Below are positions 8,391 through 16,404 of a stretch of 64,000 nt of DNA, piece after piece (position 1 is the stretch's first letter; each line of letters opens with the position of its first letter). Made by a program: the position numbers and the translations under genes. Source of the DNA: Bacteroidales bacterium (GTDB lineage Bacteria; Bacteroidota; Bacteroidia; Bacteroidales; Dysgonomonadaceae); contig DUPB01000045.1 of assembly GCA_012838585.1 (NCBI GenBank), forward strand, positions 1-64,000, in the 5' to 3' direction. The notes under the pieces were generated by a model. That model had not been told where the DNA came from and made no database searches. It worked only from the letters and a program-made list of their open reading frames with translations.

Positions 8391-9263
8391 ATGGATTATA
8401 ACTACAAACGATTTCGGATAGAAGAGGGAAGGCCGGTCAAGTTATCCACCTTCAGGACAAATGAGGACGGTGGGTACACCAAGCAGACGGCAAAAGAGGA
8501 GATCTATCAAAATATCCAGGAACTGAAAAAGTACCAGGAGATGTTTTACGCCGATGACCGCTACTCCTTGCTGATCGTGCTGCAAGCCCGCGATGCCGCG
8601 GGGAAGGATGGCGTGATCCGCCACGTGATGTCGGGTATCAACCCCCAGGGTTGTCAAGTACATAGCTTCAAGACACCGACCAAAAACGAGCTGGAGCACG
8701 ACTACTTTTGGAGGCACTACCGTGCGTTACCACAACGGGGCATGATCGAGATTTTCAACCGGTCGCATTACGAGAACGTGCTGGCAACCAAGGTGAACCC
8801 TGCATGGGTATTGAACGAGCGCATCCCCGGTTACGACTCCGTGGAGAAAATGGACGCGTCGTTCTGGGAAGAGCGCTACGAAAGCATCAACAACATCGAG
8901 AAGCACCTCTACCATAACGGCATGCGCATCCTCAAGTTTTTCTTGCACGTGTCGAAAGAGGAGCAGAAGAGACGCTTCCTCTCGCGCATTGATGATCCGA
9001 ATAAAAACTGGAAGTTCAGCTCGGCGAACCTGCATGCACGCTCCCAATGGGATGAGTACGAAGCAGCCTTCGAGGAGATGCTCGAGAAGACCTCCAAGCC
9101 ATACGCCCCGTGGTTCGTGATCCCGGCCGACAAGAAGTTCTTCGCACGGGTCGCCGTTGGCGACATCATCCTGGATCTATTCAGGTCGCTCGACCTGCAC
9201 TACCCCCCCGCGGAGTCACCCGAGCTGCTTCAAAAAGCACGGGAAAACCTTCTACAGGAATAA
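8391..9263 (+). CDS. Polyphosphate kinase 2 family protein (PPK2-related)
   Basis: PPK2 enzymes move phosphate between polyphosphate and nucleotides in the cytosol. The thymidylate-kinase-like fold is shown by Walker A ARDAAGKDG (66-74), followed by VIRHVMSGINPQGCQVHSFK, and the Walker B/lid region IFNRSHYENVL. The GKDGxIRHVMSGxNPQG wording is that of the PPK2_rel_1 subgroup (class III-like), which mainly phosphorylates AMP or ADP using polyphosphate. Length of 290 residues is normal. It is 100 bases downstream of the protease gene and converges with the membrane protein at 9291. No ppk1 is nearby. The family is secure; direction of reaction is an inference from the subgroup. Confidence 0.93.
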   Translation: MDYNYKRFRIEEGRPVKLSTFRTNEDGGYTKQTAKEEIYQNIQELKKYQEMFYADDRYSLLIVLQARDAAGKDGVIRHVMSGINPQGCQVHSFKTPTKNELEHDYFWRHYRALPQRGMIEIFNRSHYENVLATKVNPAWVLNERIPGYDSVEKMDASFWEERYESINNIEKHLYHNGMRILKFFLHVSKEEQKRRFLSRIDDPNKNWKFSSANLHARSQWDEYEAAFEEMLEKTSKPYAPWFVIPADKKFFARVAVGDIILDLFRSLDLHYPPAESPELLQKARENLLQE

Positions 9264-9290
9264 TCGCTTTCGGGTTTTATGCCGCATAGA

Positions 9291-9695
9291 TTAACTGTTT
9301 GGGGAATTCTTCCTGAACCTTTTCGCCTGCACACGACGATCCAGTTGCGCGATTAGCCAAAGCATGCTGAAGACGAACACCACGAGCAGGGTTGTCCCGA
9401 TGAACTCTGTTGAGAGCAGGAACTGCCCCCCGAAGAGGATATAAGCAACGACCACCATTACCGCCAGCAGGGCATACATGATTCCAAAAATGGTTCCCAG
9501 ATCTCGCAACACGTTGCCCGACTCCTCGGTAACCTTCTTCGCACGGGGGGCGACTGCTTTCTCCGCCTCCAACTGGTGCATAACACGGTACTTGAGCTGC
9601 TCAGGTGCTTTCAACCTGGCACCCTGCATCAGTACCCGCATCGTCTGCTCCTCGCTCGGTATATCTCTATTTTTCATCGCGTTTCTCTCATTCAT
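9291..9695 (-). CDS. Two-helix membrane protein, candidate anti-sigma factor
   Basis: The 134-residue protein has a charged N-terminal cytoplasmic part (about 1-65, including QTMRVLMQGARLKAPEQLKYRVMHQL), then two membrane helices (about 67-92 and 97-117) and a basic tail. It overlaps the stop codon of the ECF sigma gene by four bases (ATGA), so it is translationally coupled to it. That arrangement and the topology suggest it binds the sigma factor at the membrane, though it lacks a recognisable ZAS-type zinc motif or FecR domain. The start could also be the internal Met7. I do not recognise a named family. Function is inferred from context only. Confidence 0.7.
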   Translation of the reverse strand: MNERNAMKNRDIPSEEQTMRVLMQGARLKAPEQLKYRVMHQLEAEKAVAPRAKKVTEESGNVLRDLGTIFGIMYALLAVMVVVAYILFGGQFLLSTEFIGTTLLVVFVFSMLWLIAQLDRRVQAKRFRKNSPNS

Positions 9696-10246
9696 AGTAT
9701 TTCACTGATCCGGTAACGCCGCTGCAGCAGCTCCTTGAACGACTTCCTTGCCCGAAATAGCCTCACCTTCACGTTGGCCTCGTTGAGCCCGGTAATCTTC
9801 ACGATCTCCTTCACGGGATGATCCTCCAGGTAATAGAGCGTGAGCAACAGTGCCTCGCCAGTCGGCATCCGTCCAAGGATATCGTTCACCACCGCCTTGC
9901 GATCCATGGCCTCGACCTCCACCTGAAGTGTATCTTCCGCGAGGTGTAGGACATTGTCAGCCTCAGTCTCCCTATCCACCTCCCAAAGCCGTTTCTTAGA
10001 GTGGGTGACAGCGGTATTATAGACAATACGGTAGAGCCAGGTCGAGAATTTACTCTCAGCACGAAAGCCATGTAGATTCCGGTACGCTTTCACGTAACTC
10101 TCTTGAACAATATCCTCTGCATCCTGCTCGTTGCCGCAAACCCGGTAGGCGATGGTAAACGCCATGTCCTGGTAGCAGTCCACGAAGTAAGCGAAAGCGG
10201 AAGTGTCGCCCGAGAGAACCCGTTTCACCCGTTCCTTTTCACTCAT
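9692..10246 (-). CDS. RNA polymerase ECF-type sigma-70 factor
   Basis: Region 2 is at about 20-90 (YQDMAFTIAYRVCGNEQDAEDIVQESYVKAYRNL, with the RNA-polymerase-binding DAEDIVQE core and FSTWLYRI) and region 4 at about 120-175 (GEALLLTLYYLEDHPVKEIVKITGLNEANVKVRLFRARK). The 184-residue length fits an ECF sigma factor. It sits in the middle of a three-gene minus-strand unit: a DUF6249-like membrane protein upstream (13-base gap) and a two-helix membrane protein downstream (ATGA overlap). Such sets occur widely in Bacteroidetes; the stimulus is unknown. No autoregulatory promoter motif could be recognised upstream. Confidence 0.94.
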   Translation of the reverse strand: MSEKERVKRVLSGDTSAFAYFVDCYQDMAFTIAYRVCGNEQDAEDIVQESYVKAYRNLHGFRAESKFSTWLYRIVYNTAVTHSKKRLWEVDRETEADNVLHLAEDTLQVEVEAMDRKAVVNDILGRMPTGEALLLTLYYLEDHPVKEIVKITGLNEANVKVRLFRARKSFKELLQRRYRISEIL

Positions 10247-10259
10247 TCGATCCGACTGG

Positions 10260-10679
10260 TTACTCCTGTTCCGCTTCCTCTACCTCTTCGCCCTCACCTG
10301 TTTCCCGTTGCTCGAGATGCAGCATCTTTTGAACCACCAAGAAGTAGGTCAGGTAACCCACACCCAAGAAGAAAACCACGCTTGCCCCGGTCACCCAGAA
10401 GGTTTTACCCTGCCCAAAAGCTTGGTGCTCCGAACATAGGAATCCCACGATGATGCCAATACCCAGTGCGATAAGCACGATCCCGTTCCGGAGCGATACC
10501 AACCGGTTGGGGGTGCGCTTTCTTTTCGGGCTATCCGGCGGGATAATGCCTTGGTTAATGAGTCCCATTCGCTCTTTGTTCCTAGCTTTAATCGACAGGA
10601 TACCCAGCACCAAACCCGTTACAACGGGCAATCCGATCACGCAAATAATAGCCACTATAGGAATTAATAATTCATCCAT
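10260..10679 (-). CDS. DUF6249-like membrane protein upstream of ECF sigma factor
   Basis: The 139-residue protein has an N-terminal membrane helix (about 5-28), a basic cytoplasmic stretch containing NKERMGLINQG and PPDSPKRKR, then two more helices (about 63-83 and 93-115) and an acidic Glu-rich tail (EGEEVEEAEQE). The ARNKERMxLIxxG pattern after the first helix is what I associate with DUF6249 proteins that accompany ECF sigma factors in Bacteroidetes. It is the first gene of the sigma operon, so it may take part in sensing or in holding the sigma factor at the membrane. No enzymatic motif is visible. Confidence 0.75.
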   Translation of the reverse strand: MDELLIPIVAIICVIGLPVVTGLVLGILSIKARNKERMGLINQGIIPPDSPKRKRTPNRLVSLRNGIVLIALGIGIIVGFLCSEHQAFGQGKTFWVTGASVVFFLGVGYLTYFLVVQKMLHLEQRETGEGEEVEEAEQE

Positions 10680-10759
10680 GATGTTGAAATTTTTTACCGT
10701 TTATGATTCCGTTTGCATGAATAGGACTACCCTCGAACAGGTTTGGTTACAAAAAATGC

Positions 10760-11179
10760 CTACTTCTTCAGCAGATCCCTTATCTCGGTCAGTAACTGCT
10801 GATCCTTGGTCGGTTCGGCTGGTGCCTCAGGAGCGGGTGCCTCCTCTTTCTTGCGCTTCAGGGAGTTCATTGCCTTGATCACCATGAAGATGGCTGTCCC
10901 GATGATCAGGAAGTCCACAATTGCCTGGATAAAGGCACCGTAGTTCCAGGTGACGGCGGGTGTAATCACCTCCGTTCCCTCCATTACAGCCTGCCTCAAC
11001 GTAACCTTGAGGTCGGTAAACTGCCCCTGATTCGATACCAACGCGAAGGGAGGCATCAGGATATCGTTCACGAACGAGGTGACGATCTTCCCAAAAGCTC
11101 CACCAATCACGATACCCACGGCCATGTCTACCACGCTGCCGCGCATTAAAAACTCTTTTAGTTCTGATCTAAATGACAT
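10760..11179 (-). CDS. mscL: Large-conductance mechanosensitive channel
   Basis: MscL is the inner-membrane emergency valve that opens under hypo-osmotic stretch. The N-terminal amphipathic segment and first membrane helix are classic ([31 protein letters not shown]), followed by [13 protein letters not shown], a periplasmic loop, a second helix (about 78-98, [23 protein letters not shown]), and a charged C-terminal bundle ending [11 protein letters not shown]. Length of 139 residues is typical. It stands as a single gene between the sigma operon and the secreted protein at 11254. Secure call. Confidence 0.97.
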   Translation of the reverse strand: MSFRSELKEFLMRGSVVDMAVGIVIGGAFGKIVTSFVNDILMPPFALVSNQGQFTDLKVTLRQAVMEGTEVITPAVTWNYGAFIQAIVDFLIIGTAIFMVIKAMNSLKRKKEEAPAPEAPAEPTKDQQLLTEIRDLLKK

Positions 11180-11253
11180 AGTTGATTAATTGTTAATTGT
11201 TACACATCACAACATTGTTTATATGCTAAAGGAGATATTTCAAATAGCCGCTA

Positions 11254-12459
11254 TTAAATCGGAACGCCCATGAACCCGTCATTCCACAGGACCGGTTGAT
11301 AGTCGTGTTCAGTAAGCCATGAGATGGCTCGTTCCAATCGTTGAAAATGATCCGGCAAATAATTGTCGTAAAACGGCCAAAAATACTGCTCATGCGTCAG
11401 GATATCCATGATCTCGGCAGTGTTCGGGTCTGAGGCTAAGGACTCCAATGTCGGAACAATCTGATCCAAGGGGGTTGAATTGCAAATCAGATCGTTTTTA
11501 CATAACACGATACCGCTGTCAAAGTCCTTCAACATATCATGGGTGGAAAGGTATTGAGAACGGGTATCATCCAATCCCAGATGAATATCCCATCCTTTTT
11601 GGGTTTTGACAAAATAGGCGCCCAAAACGCGCACTCCTTTTTCCGCCAACGGTTTAAAAGCGGAGGGGTTCAGGTCCCAGTGAATATTGTTCATGATACC
11701 ATATGTCTCTTCCCCCGCGAAGCGAATAATCTGTTCTGTCACCAGATCGTAATCGGCGATCATCTTTTCGGGAGCCGCGTTTTGATAGGGTCGATCAGGC
11801 TTGTTGGCATACGCGTGGAAAGCGAGTTTCAACCAGTCGGAATTATCCCTCCATTCTCCCTTGTAACGGTCCGGGAAGTCCCACAATGTGAATTCTTTTT
11901 CATCGGTATATTCCAATCCGTCGGAATAGTAGAGATTCAATTGAAATTTGGTTCCATATTCGCGGTGTAATTTGCGCAGTCCCTCCAGGTAAAAACAATC
12001 GAAAAGAGACGCGTATCTTTTCCGGGCAATGTCCCGCAGGAAAAAAATATTGTCATCGATATTGAAACCGTACCTGGGAACAGAATTTTTATCCCAAAGT
12101 ACCCGAATGCTGTGGGTGTTGAGTCCCGTGTAATCGTCCGAAGCCGCGGTAATCGTCGTTTCCCTGTCACGAAGAACAATCTCCGCCGTGAACCGCGTAT
12201 GATCGCGCAGGGCAGTGACACCATTCACCATGATCCTCCGGTTCATGGGGGCAACACCCTCTACTTTAATTTTTAATCCACCGGAAACCTTTTCCCCTTG
12301 GCGCCAGTTTAAAATGGCCCCGTGGATGGGTGTTTCTATTCTTATCTCGGAGCATGGCTCCGTGAGACCTGCCCAGAGCATACTTTCGCTGGAATTGGGG
12401 CACAAAAACAATCCACCCGTCACCAATGAAGATTCCCGTAAAAAAGAGCGCCTGTTCAT
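11254..12459 (-). CDS. Secreted polysaccharide-deacetylase-like protein of unknown function
   Basis: The 401-residue protein begins with a Tat-like signal (NRRSFLRESS then a hydrophobic stretch to about residue 20). A probable beta-sandwich domain (about 36-125, sugar- or cadherin-like strands such as GGLKIKVEGVAPMNRRIMVNG) precedes a TIM-barrel-like region that resembles the NodB/deacetylase superfamily: NIDDNIFFLRDI, FQLNLYYSDG, LAFHAYANKP, DILTHEQYF. The Asp-Asp and His pairs could bind metal, but the exact H-x3-5-H metal motif of active deacetylases is not clear, so enzymatic action on glycans is only a possibility. It is a single gene between mscL and ctlX-like, with about 150 AT-rich bases upstream in which I see no distinct element. 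Confidence 0.6.
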   Translation of the reverse strand: MNRRSFLRESSLVTGGLFLCPNSSESMLWAGLTEPCSEIRIETPIHGAILNWRQGEKVSGGLKIKVEGVAPMNRRIMVNGVTALRDHTRFTAEIVLRDRETTITAASDDYTGLNTHSIRVLWDKNSVPRYGFNIDDNIFFLRDIARKRYASLFDCFYLEGLRKLHREYGTKFQLNLYYSDGLEYTDEKEFTLWDFPDRYKGEWRDNSDWLKLAFHAYANKPDRPYQNAAPEKMIADYDLVTEQIIRFAGEETYGIMNNIHWDLNPSAFKPLAEKGVRVLGAYFVKTQKGWDIHLGLDDTRSQYLSTHDMLKDFDSGIVLCKNDLICNSTPLDQIVPTLESLASDPNTAEIMDILTHEQYFWPFYDNYLPDHFQRLERAISWLTEHDYQPVLWNDGFMGVPI

Positions 12460-12606
12460 ATTCTATGATTTAATCTTTGATTGCTAACACGCTTTTTTTG
12501 TCTTCGCTCGGCTAAGACTTGACGCTACCCTCGCTCAAAAAAAATGATTAACTCGCGGCAAAGAAAATAAATAATTGGAAAGCAGGAGCAGTTGTTGAAT
12601 GATTCT

Positions 12607-13605
12607 TTAGTGAAAAATCTCCGCCAGCATGCCACGGGCCGAACCGCCCCCGTGCGCTTCGATGGTGCGCAGGTCGGTCGACAAGATCTTGTTGTAGGTG
12701 GCGATGGTTCGTGCTTGGCTACTCGTGAGTGAATCCCGCGCCGCGGCCGACATCACCATGAAGGGATGCCCGTTGCGGCTTTTAACCTCCAGGATGTTCC
12801 CCGCGAACTGAGCGAGCTGCTCGATGGAGAGCTCCACGATTACCTTACCTGCCGCGGTAAGCTCTGCCGCCACCCTCTCCCTTTGGTTGGTTTCCTTGAT
12901 AGAGTCGAGGCAAACGACAGCCACCTGCGTGCCTATCGCCATCATCATGTTGGTGTGGTTTAACGTCAGCCCCTCCGCCTCAAACGCGTCAAACGGCACG
13001 GCATCGTAGCGCATTCGTCCGCAGAAATCGGCCAACACCCTCTCCGACGAGCGGGGTGAGCGGCAACAATAGGCTTTACGCCGCCGCCTATCGAACACCA
13101 TGCTCCCGGTTCCCTCCAAGAACTGGCCCTCCTCCTCCCAGCTCGTGAGGTCCACCACCTTCCGGTGGTTCATCTTGCCGCGTAGCAAATCCAACACGCG
13201 TTGCTTCCGTTCCTGTCTCCTGTTCTCCGCGAACATGGGGTAGAGCACCAGCTCACCACTTAGGTGCGACGAGAACCAGTTGTTGGGGAAGTGGGAGTTG
13301 GGCGTCCGTGGCTCGGGCGTATCCTGCACCACGGTAACGTCCACATCGTTACGTCGGAGCAACTCCACGAACGCGTCAAACTCCACCAGCATTTTCTCGG
13401 TCACCGCCGCCTGTCGGGATTTGTCGGTACCATCAGTCCCGTTGGCCCGATTGATCTCGTCGCTCCCGTTGTTCCCGTTAGTACTGCCCTCCCGGATACC
13501 TTCATCCTTCCTATAGTCCCGCTGGATAAAGTTATTTTTCGCCGTCTCATCGTTGAAGGTAACAGGGGCAGGGCGCACCATCAATAGCTTTGATGTTGTT
13601 TGCAT
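12607..13605 (-). CDS. CtlX-like amidinohydrolase lacking the catalytic Cys
   Basis: The fold is that of the arginine deiminase/amidinotransferase superfamily, closest to citrulline-utilisation hydrolase CtlX: RPAPVTFNDETAKNN at the start, PNNWFS, FLEGTGSMVFDR, LNHTNMMMAIG and the C-terminal GGGSAR-x-MLAEIF. In CtlX-type enzymes the residue after GGGSxR is the nucleophilic Cys; here residue 325 is Gly (codon GGC, plus-strand bases 12631-12633), one base from TGC. Residues about 31-65 form an Asn/Gly/Thr/Asp-rich insert absent from the family. Both points suggest loss of hydrolase activity or a changed role. It lies 43 bases after a DUF1080 gene, likely in one transcript. Family is secure; activity is doubtful. 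Confidence 0.85.
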   Translation of the reverse strand: MQTTSKLLMVRPAPVTFNDETAKNNFIQRDYRKDEGIREGSTNGNNGSDEINRANGTDGTDKSRQAAVTEKMLVEFDAFVELLRRNDVDVTVVQDTPEPRTPNSHFPNNWFSSHLSGELVLYPMFAENRRQERKQRVLDLLRGKMNHRKVVDLTSWEEEGQFLEGTGSMVFDRRRRKAYCCRSPRSSERVLADFCGRMRYDAVPFDAFEAEGLTLNHTNMMMAIGTQVAVVCLDSIKETNQRERVAAELTAAGKVIVELSIEQLAQFAGNILEVKSRNGHPFMVMSAAARDSLTSSQARTIATYNKILSTDLRTIEAHGGGSARGMLAEIFH

Positions 13606-13648
13606 ATCTCTTATTCTTCAATGCAGCGATTGACTCTTGGCAACGGCT

Positions 13649-14293
13649 TCATTGCCTGTTAAGGGTAAGGTTTTTAAACTGTATCTCCTTCCCTTCGCTC
13701 TGCAAACCAATATGTCCCTCTTTAACCTCGCTCGTCGCACGGTTCTGTAGCAGACCGTTCACGTGTACCTCTACGATCCCCTCGTTCACCGATATCCGCA
13801 TCTTGTTCCACTCGCCTGCCGGCTTCTCGTTAGATGGGTGTTGCTTGTCGATCACCGGGAACCTTGGACGCTCCGTGACCCCTTCCGGCAGCACGTACTC
13901 GTTCAAGTTCGCACCCCCCAGCAGCACGAAATCTCCCGCGTTGCCCGCGGCCAACTGGCACTCGATTCCTTTCGGGAAAGGATTCATCGGCTCCTCGATC
14001 AACACGAACACGCCGCTGTTACTCTCCCCGTCGGCCCACCGGTACTCCAGCTCCAGCACGAAGTTGCGGTACTTCTCCCGGGTGTACATGTAGCCCAGTG
14101 GCTCGCCCATCACCCGGATAACTCCCTTTTCAACCAAGTAGACTTGCTCCGCGGGTACCGCGTTATCCTCCACCACGAACTCCCAGTTCGACAGGTTCTT
14201 ACCGTTAAAAATAGCCCCATCATCTTTTTGTGCGCAGCCCGCCATAAAGAGCAGCAGAAGGGCGAAAAGTGTAGAATAAATTGCTTGTTTCAT
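13649..14293 (-). CDS. DUF1080 lipoprotein (3-keto-disaccharide hydrolase-like)
   Basis: The protein has a lipoprotein signal (lipobox MAGC, Cys20) and one DUF1080 domain, a concanavalin-like jelly roll: AIFNGKNLSNWEF near residue 28, YRNFVLELEYRW, SNSGVFVLIEE, GIECQLAAG, GEWNKMRISVNEGIVEVHVNG and HIGLQSEGKEIQFKNL. The domain is known for glycan or keto-sugar hydrolysis, mostly by analogy. The 214 residues are just the single domain. It is the first gene before the ctlX-like gene. A TATTTTTG -7 box reading leftward (14443-14450) lies upstream. Confidence 0.9.
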   Translation of the reverse strand: MKQAIYSTLFALLLLFMAGCAQKDDGAIFNGKNLSNWEFVVEDNAVPAEQVYLVEKGVIRVMGEPLGYMYTREKYRNFVLELEYRWADGESNSGVFVLIEEPMNPFPKGIECQLAAGNAGDFVLLGGANLNEYVLPEGVTERPRFPVIDKQHPSNEKPAGEWNKMRISVNEGIVEVHVNGLLQNRATSEVKEGHIGLQSEGKEIQFKNLTLNRQ

Positions 14294-14442
14294 CTTGTTT
14301 AAGTTGATTTTGTTCAGTTTATTTTGTTATTGAATGATTCCTAATTTGCTTTCCGCGACGGCGTAACAGACAGCTTTCAAGCTAGGCAGAGCATTTCCTG
14401 GCTGTATCAACTTCTGCTACCCGCGCCCAACTCACCTCGTTA

Positions 14443-14450
14443 CAAAAATA
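14443..14450 (-). promoter_or_regulatory. -7 promoter element for the DUF1080 operon
   Basis: On the minus strand this reads TATTTTTG, matching TAnnTTTG, and lies 150 bases before the DUF1080 start at 14293. Confidence 0.4.
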
Positions 14451-14508
14451 GGATTTTTCCCCGTATTAAAAAACGAATCGCCCGAAATATCCCGGGGAAT
14501 ACCTTCAA

Positions 14509-14538
14509 GATAAGGCGGAAATGGGTTACATTCGCGTA
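14509..14538 (+). repeat. 30-bp direct repeat, copy 1
   Basis: Starts GATAAGGCGGAAAT and ends TTACATTCGCGTA; differs from copy 2 (14574-14603) by one base (G against A at position 15). It contains TACATTCG (14527-14534), one mismatch from the TAnnTTTG -7 box. Confidence 0.85.
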
Positions 14539-14573
14539 CTACTGGTCACAGCGCGGGATCTCGAAGTTGGGGT

Positions 14574-14603
14574 GATAAGGCGGAAATAGGTTACATTCGC
14601 GTA
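14574..14603 (+). repeat. 30-bp direct repeat, copy 2
   Basis: Second copy of the unit at 14509, exactly 65 bases downstream, with TACATTCG at 14592-14599. It lies about 105 bases upstream of the preferred porX start. Confidence 0.85.
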
Positions 14604-14708
14604 AGGTCAAGAAACAAGCCAAGCGGTTGGGAAAGCAGCAGGTGGGACGTGGCAAAAGCGACGGATGAAATAATGAAAAAAGCGGTAAAGCAAACAAGGG
14701 ACAAAGCG

Positions 14709-16301
14709 ATGAAAGGAGCAATAGTTAAAGCACGCTTCCTCTGGGTGGACGACGAAATGGAACTCTTGAAGCCCTACGTGCTTTTCCTCGAGGAGAAGGG
14801 GTACGTAACGGACTGCGCCGGGAATGGACACGATGCCCTCGAGATGTGCCGTTCCGGGGCGTATGATATCGTCTTCCTCGACGAGCAGATGCCCGGGTTG
14901 TCGGGCCTCGACACCCTTGCCCGTTTACACCGCCTTGCACCGCACCTTCCCGTGGTGATGGTCACCAAGAGCGAAGATGAGGGCATTATGAACCAGGCCA
15001 TCGGGAAGAAGATTGCCGATTACTTGATCAAGCCTGTAAACCCTCACCAGGTGTTATCGGCGATCAAGAAGCTACTCGACAAAAAGGAGCTGGTAGCCGA
15101 GAATGCGGCAGCCCGTTACCTGGAGTCGAAGGTTCGCCTCGACGAGACAATCCAATCATGCCGCAAAGCGAGCGACTGGAAGGCGGTGTACCGTGAATTG
15201 GTTTACTGGGAGCTGGAGTTGGAGCCGACCAACCACCCCGTGCGGGAGATGGTGGCCGACCAAAAGGCAGAGGCCAACCTCCTCTTCGGTCGGTTCGTGA
15301 GGGAACTGTACGAGCGGTGGATCCTTCAAAGAAAACAACAAACCTACCAACGGGAGCGGCGCGAGGATAACCACTACCCACTATTAAGCCCCGACCTGAT
15401 GGAACAGGCCGTTTTCCCCCTGATTGACGGGGGGGAGAAACTTTTTCTGATCCTAATCGATAACTTCCGCTACGACCAGTGGACCGCCGTGAGGGATATT
15501 GTGAGCGAACGGTTCTCCTGCGAGGAGACGCTCTACTTCAGTATCCTCCCCACCACCACGCAGTATGCCCGTAATAGCCTGTTTGCCGGCCTAATGCCCG
15601 CGGAGATAGCCAAGCGCTACCCCGGGTTGTGGGTCGACGAGTCGGCACCCGAAGGCAAGAACGAGCAGGAGGAGCAGCTTGTCAGGGAGCTGTTTCGGCG
15701 AACCGGTCGGGAATACTCCTTCTCCTACCACAAGGTGAACAACCACCAGGAAGGGGAACGGCTGCTTTCCCACTTCTCGGCCCTAAGGAGCAACGACCTG
15801 AACATCATCGTGTTTAACTTCATCGACGCGCTTTCTCATGCCCGGGCCGACTCGAAGATGATCCGCGAGCTTGTCCGCGACGAGGCGGACTACCGGGCAC
15901 TCACCCGCTCGTGGCTCCTTGGCTCACCTCTGGAGGGGATCCTCCGGGAGATCGCGAACCAAGGCTACAAGGCGATTATCACCACCGATCACGGCACCGT
16001 GCGGGTGAAAAACGGGGTGACCGTGGTGGGCGACAGGGAGACGAGCACCAACCTTCGCTACAAGTGCGGGAAAAGCCTCGCGTACGATCCAAAACGGGTT
16101 TATCCCTGTGCCATACCCGAGAACATCGGGTTACCCTCCCCCCATATCAGCACGAGGTACATCTTCGCGATGAACCACGACTTCCTGATCTATCCTAACC
16201 GTGGCAGCCATTACACCTCGCTCTACGAGAACACGTTTCAGCATGGGGGCATATCGCTGGAGGAGATGATAGTCCCGCTGGTCACGCTCACCGCGAAGTA
16301 A
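14709..16301 (+). CDS. porX: PorX: response regulator with PglZ domain (type IX secretion control)
   Basis: A receiver domain (about 8-125) carries Asp14/Asp15, phosphoacceptor Asp58 in IVFLDEQMPG, Thr86 and Lys108. A helical linker follows, then an alkaline-phosphatase-like PglZ domain (about 220-525) with LILIDNFRYDQW and TTDHGTVRVKNG, whose Asp and His residues bind metal. In Porphyromonas gingivalis PorX, with PorY, controls type IX secretion and the linked sigma factor; the PglZ part acts as a phosphodiesterase. I chose ATG 14709 because it gives eight residues before RFLWVDDE and puts the acceptor at residue 58, as I recall for P. gingivalis PorX; GTG 14649 would add 20 basic residues. 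tsaE follows 103 bases on. No other T9SS gene is in the window. Confidence 0.93.
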   Translation: MKGAIVKARFLWVDDEMELLKPYVLFLEEKGYVTDCAGNGHDALEMCRSGAYDIVFLDEQMPGLSGLDTLARLHRLAPHLPVVMVTKSEDEGIMNQAIGKKIADYLIKPVNPHQVLSAIKKLLDKKELVAENAAARYLESKVRLDETIQSCRKASDWKAVYRELVYWELELEPTNHPVREMVADQKAEANLLFGRFVRELYERWILQRKQQTYQRERREDNHYPLLSPDLMEQAVFPLIDGGEKLFLILIDNFRYDQWTAVRDIVSERFSCEETLYFSILPTTTQYARNSLFAGLMPAEIAKRYPGLWVDESAPEGKNEQEEQLVRELFRRTGREYSFSYHKVNNHQEGERLLSHFSALRSNDLNIIVFNFIDALSHARADSKMIRELVRDEADYRALTRSWLLGSPLEGILREIANQGYKAIITTDHGTVRVKNGVTVVGDRETSTNLRYKCGKSLAYDPKRVYPCAIPENIGLPSPHISTRYIFAMNHDFLIYPNRGSHYTSLYENTFQHGGISLEEMIVPLVTLTAK

Positions 16302-16349
16302 CAGGCACCCAAGTAATGACCTCCACGCCCAATTTCTGTTCACCAAAAG

Positions 16350-16380
16350 TTGAGTTTCACGAATAATTCACGTAACTTGC
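16350..16380 (+). promoter_or_regulatory. Promoter-like pair before tsaE
   Basis: TTGA at 16350-16353 and TAACTTGC at 16373-16380 are separated by 19 bases, fitting the Bacteroidetes -33/-7 spacing; the -7 box has one mismatch. It lies about 25 bases before the GTG start of tsaE. Confidence 0.35.
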
Positions 16381-16404
16381 ACCCGCTAAACGAGAAGCAA
16401 AAGA

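Larger units (their letters stand above)
14294..14708. other. 415-base divergent intergenic region upstream of porX
   Basis: No gene is supported here. It holds a minus-strand -7 box near 14443 and two near-identical 30-base direct repeats (14509 and 14574). GTG at 14649 opens an in-frame extension of porX by 20 residues, but the extension is not part of the receiver fold and I treat it as untranslated. Confidence 0.5.
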
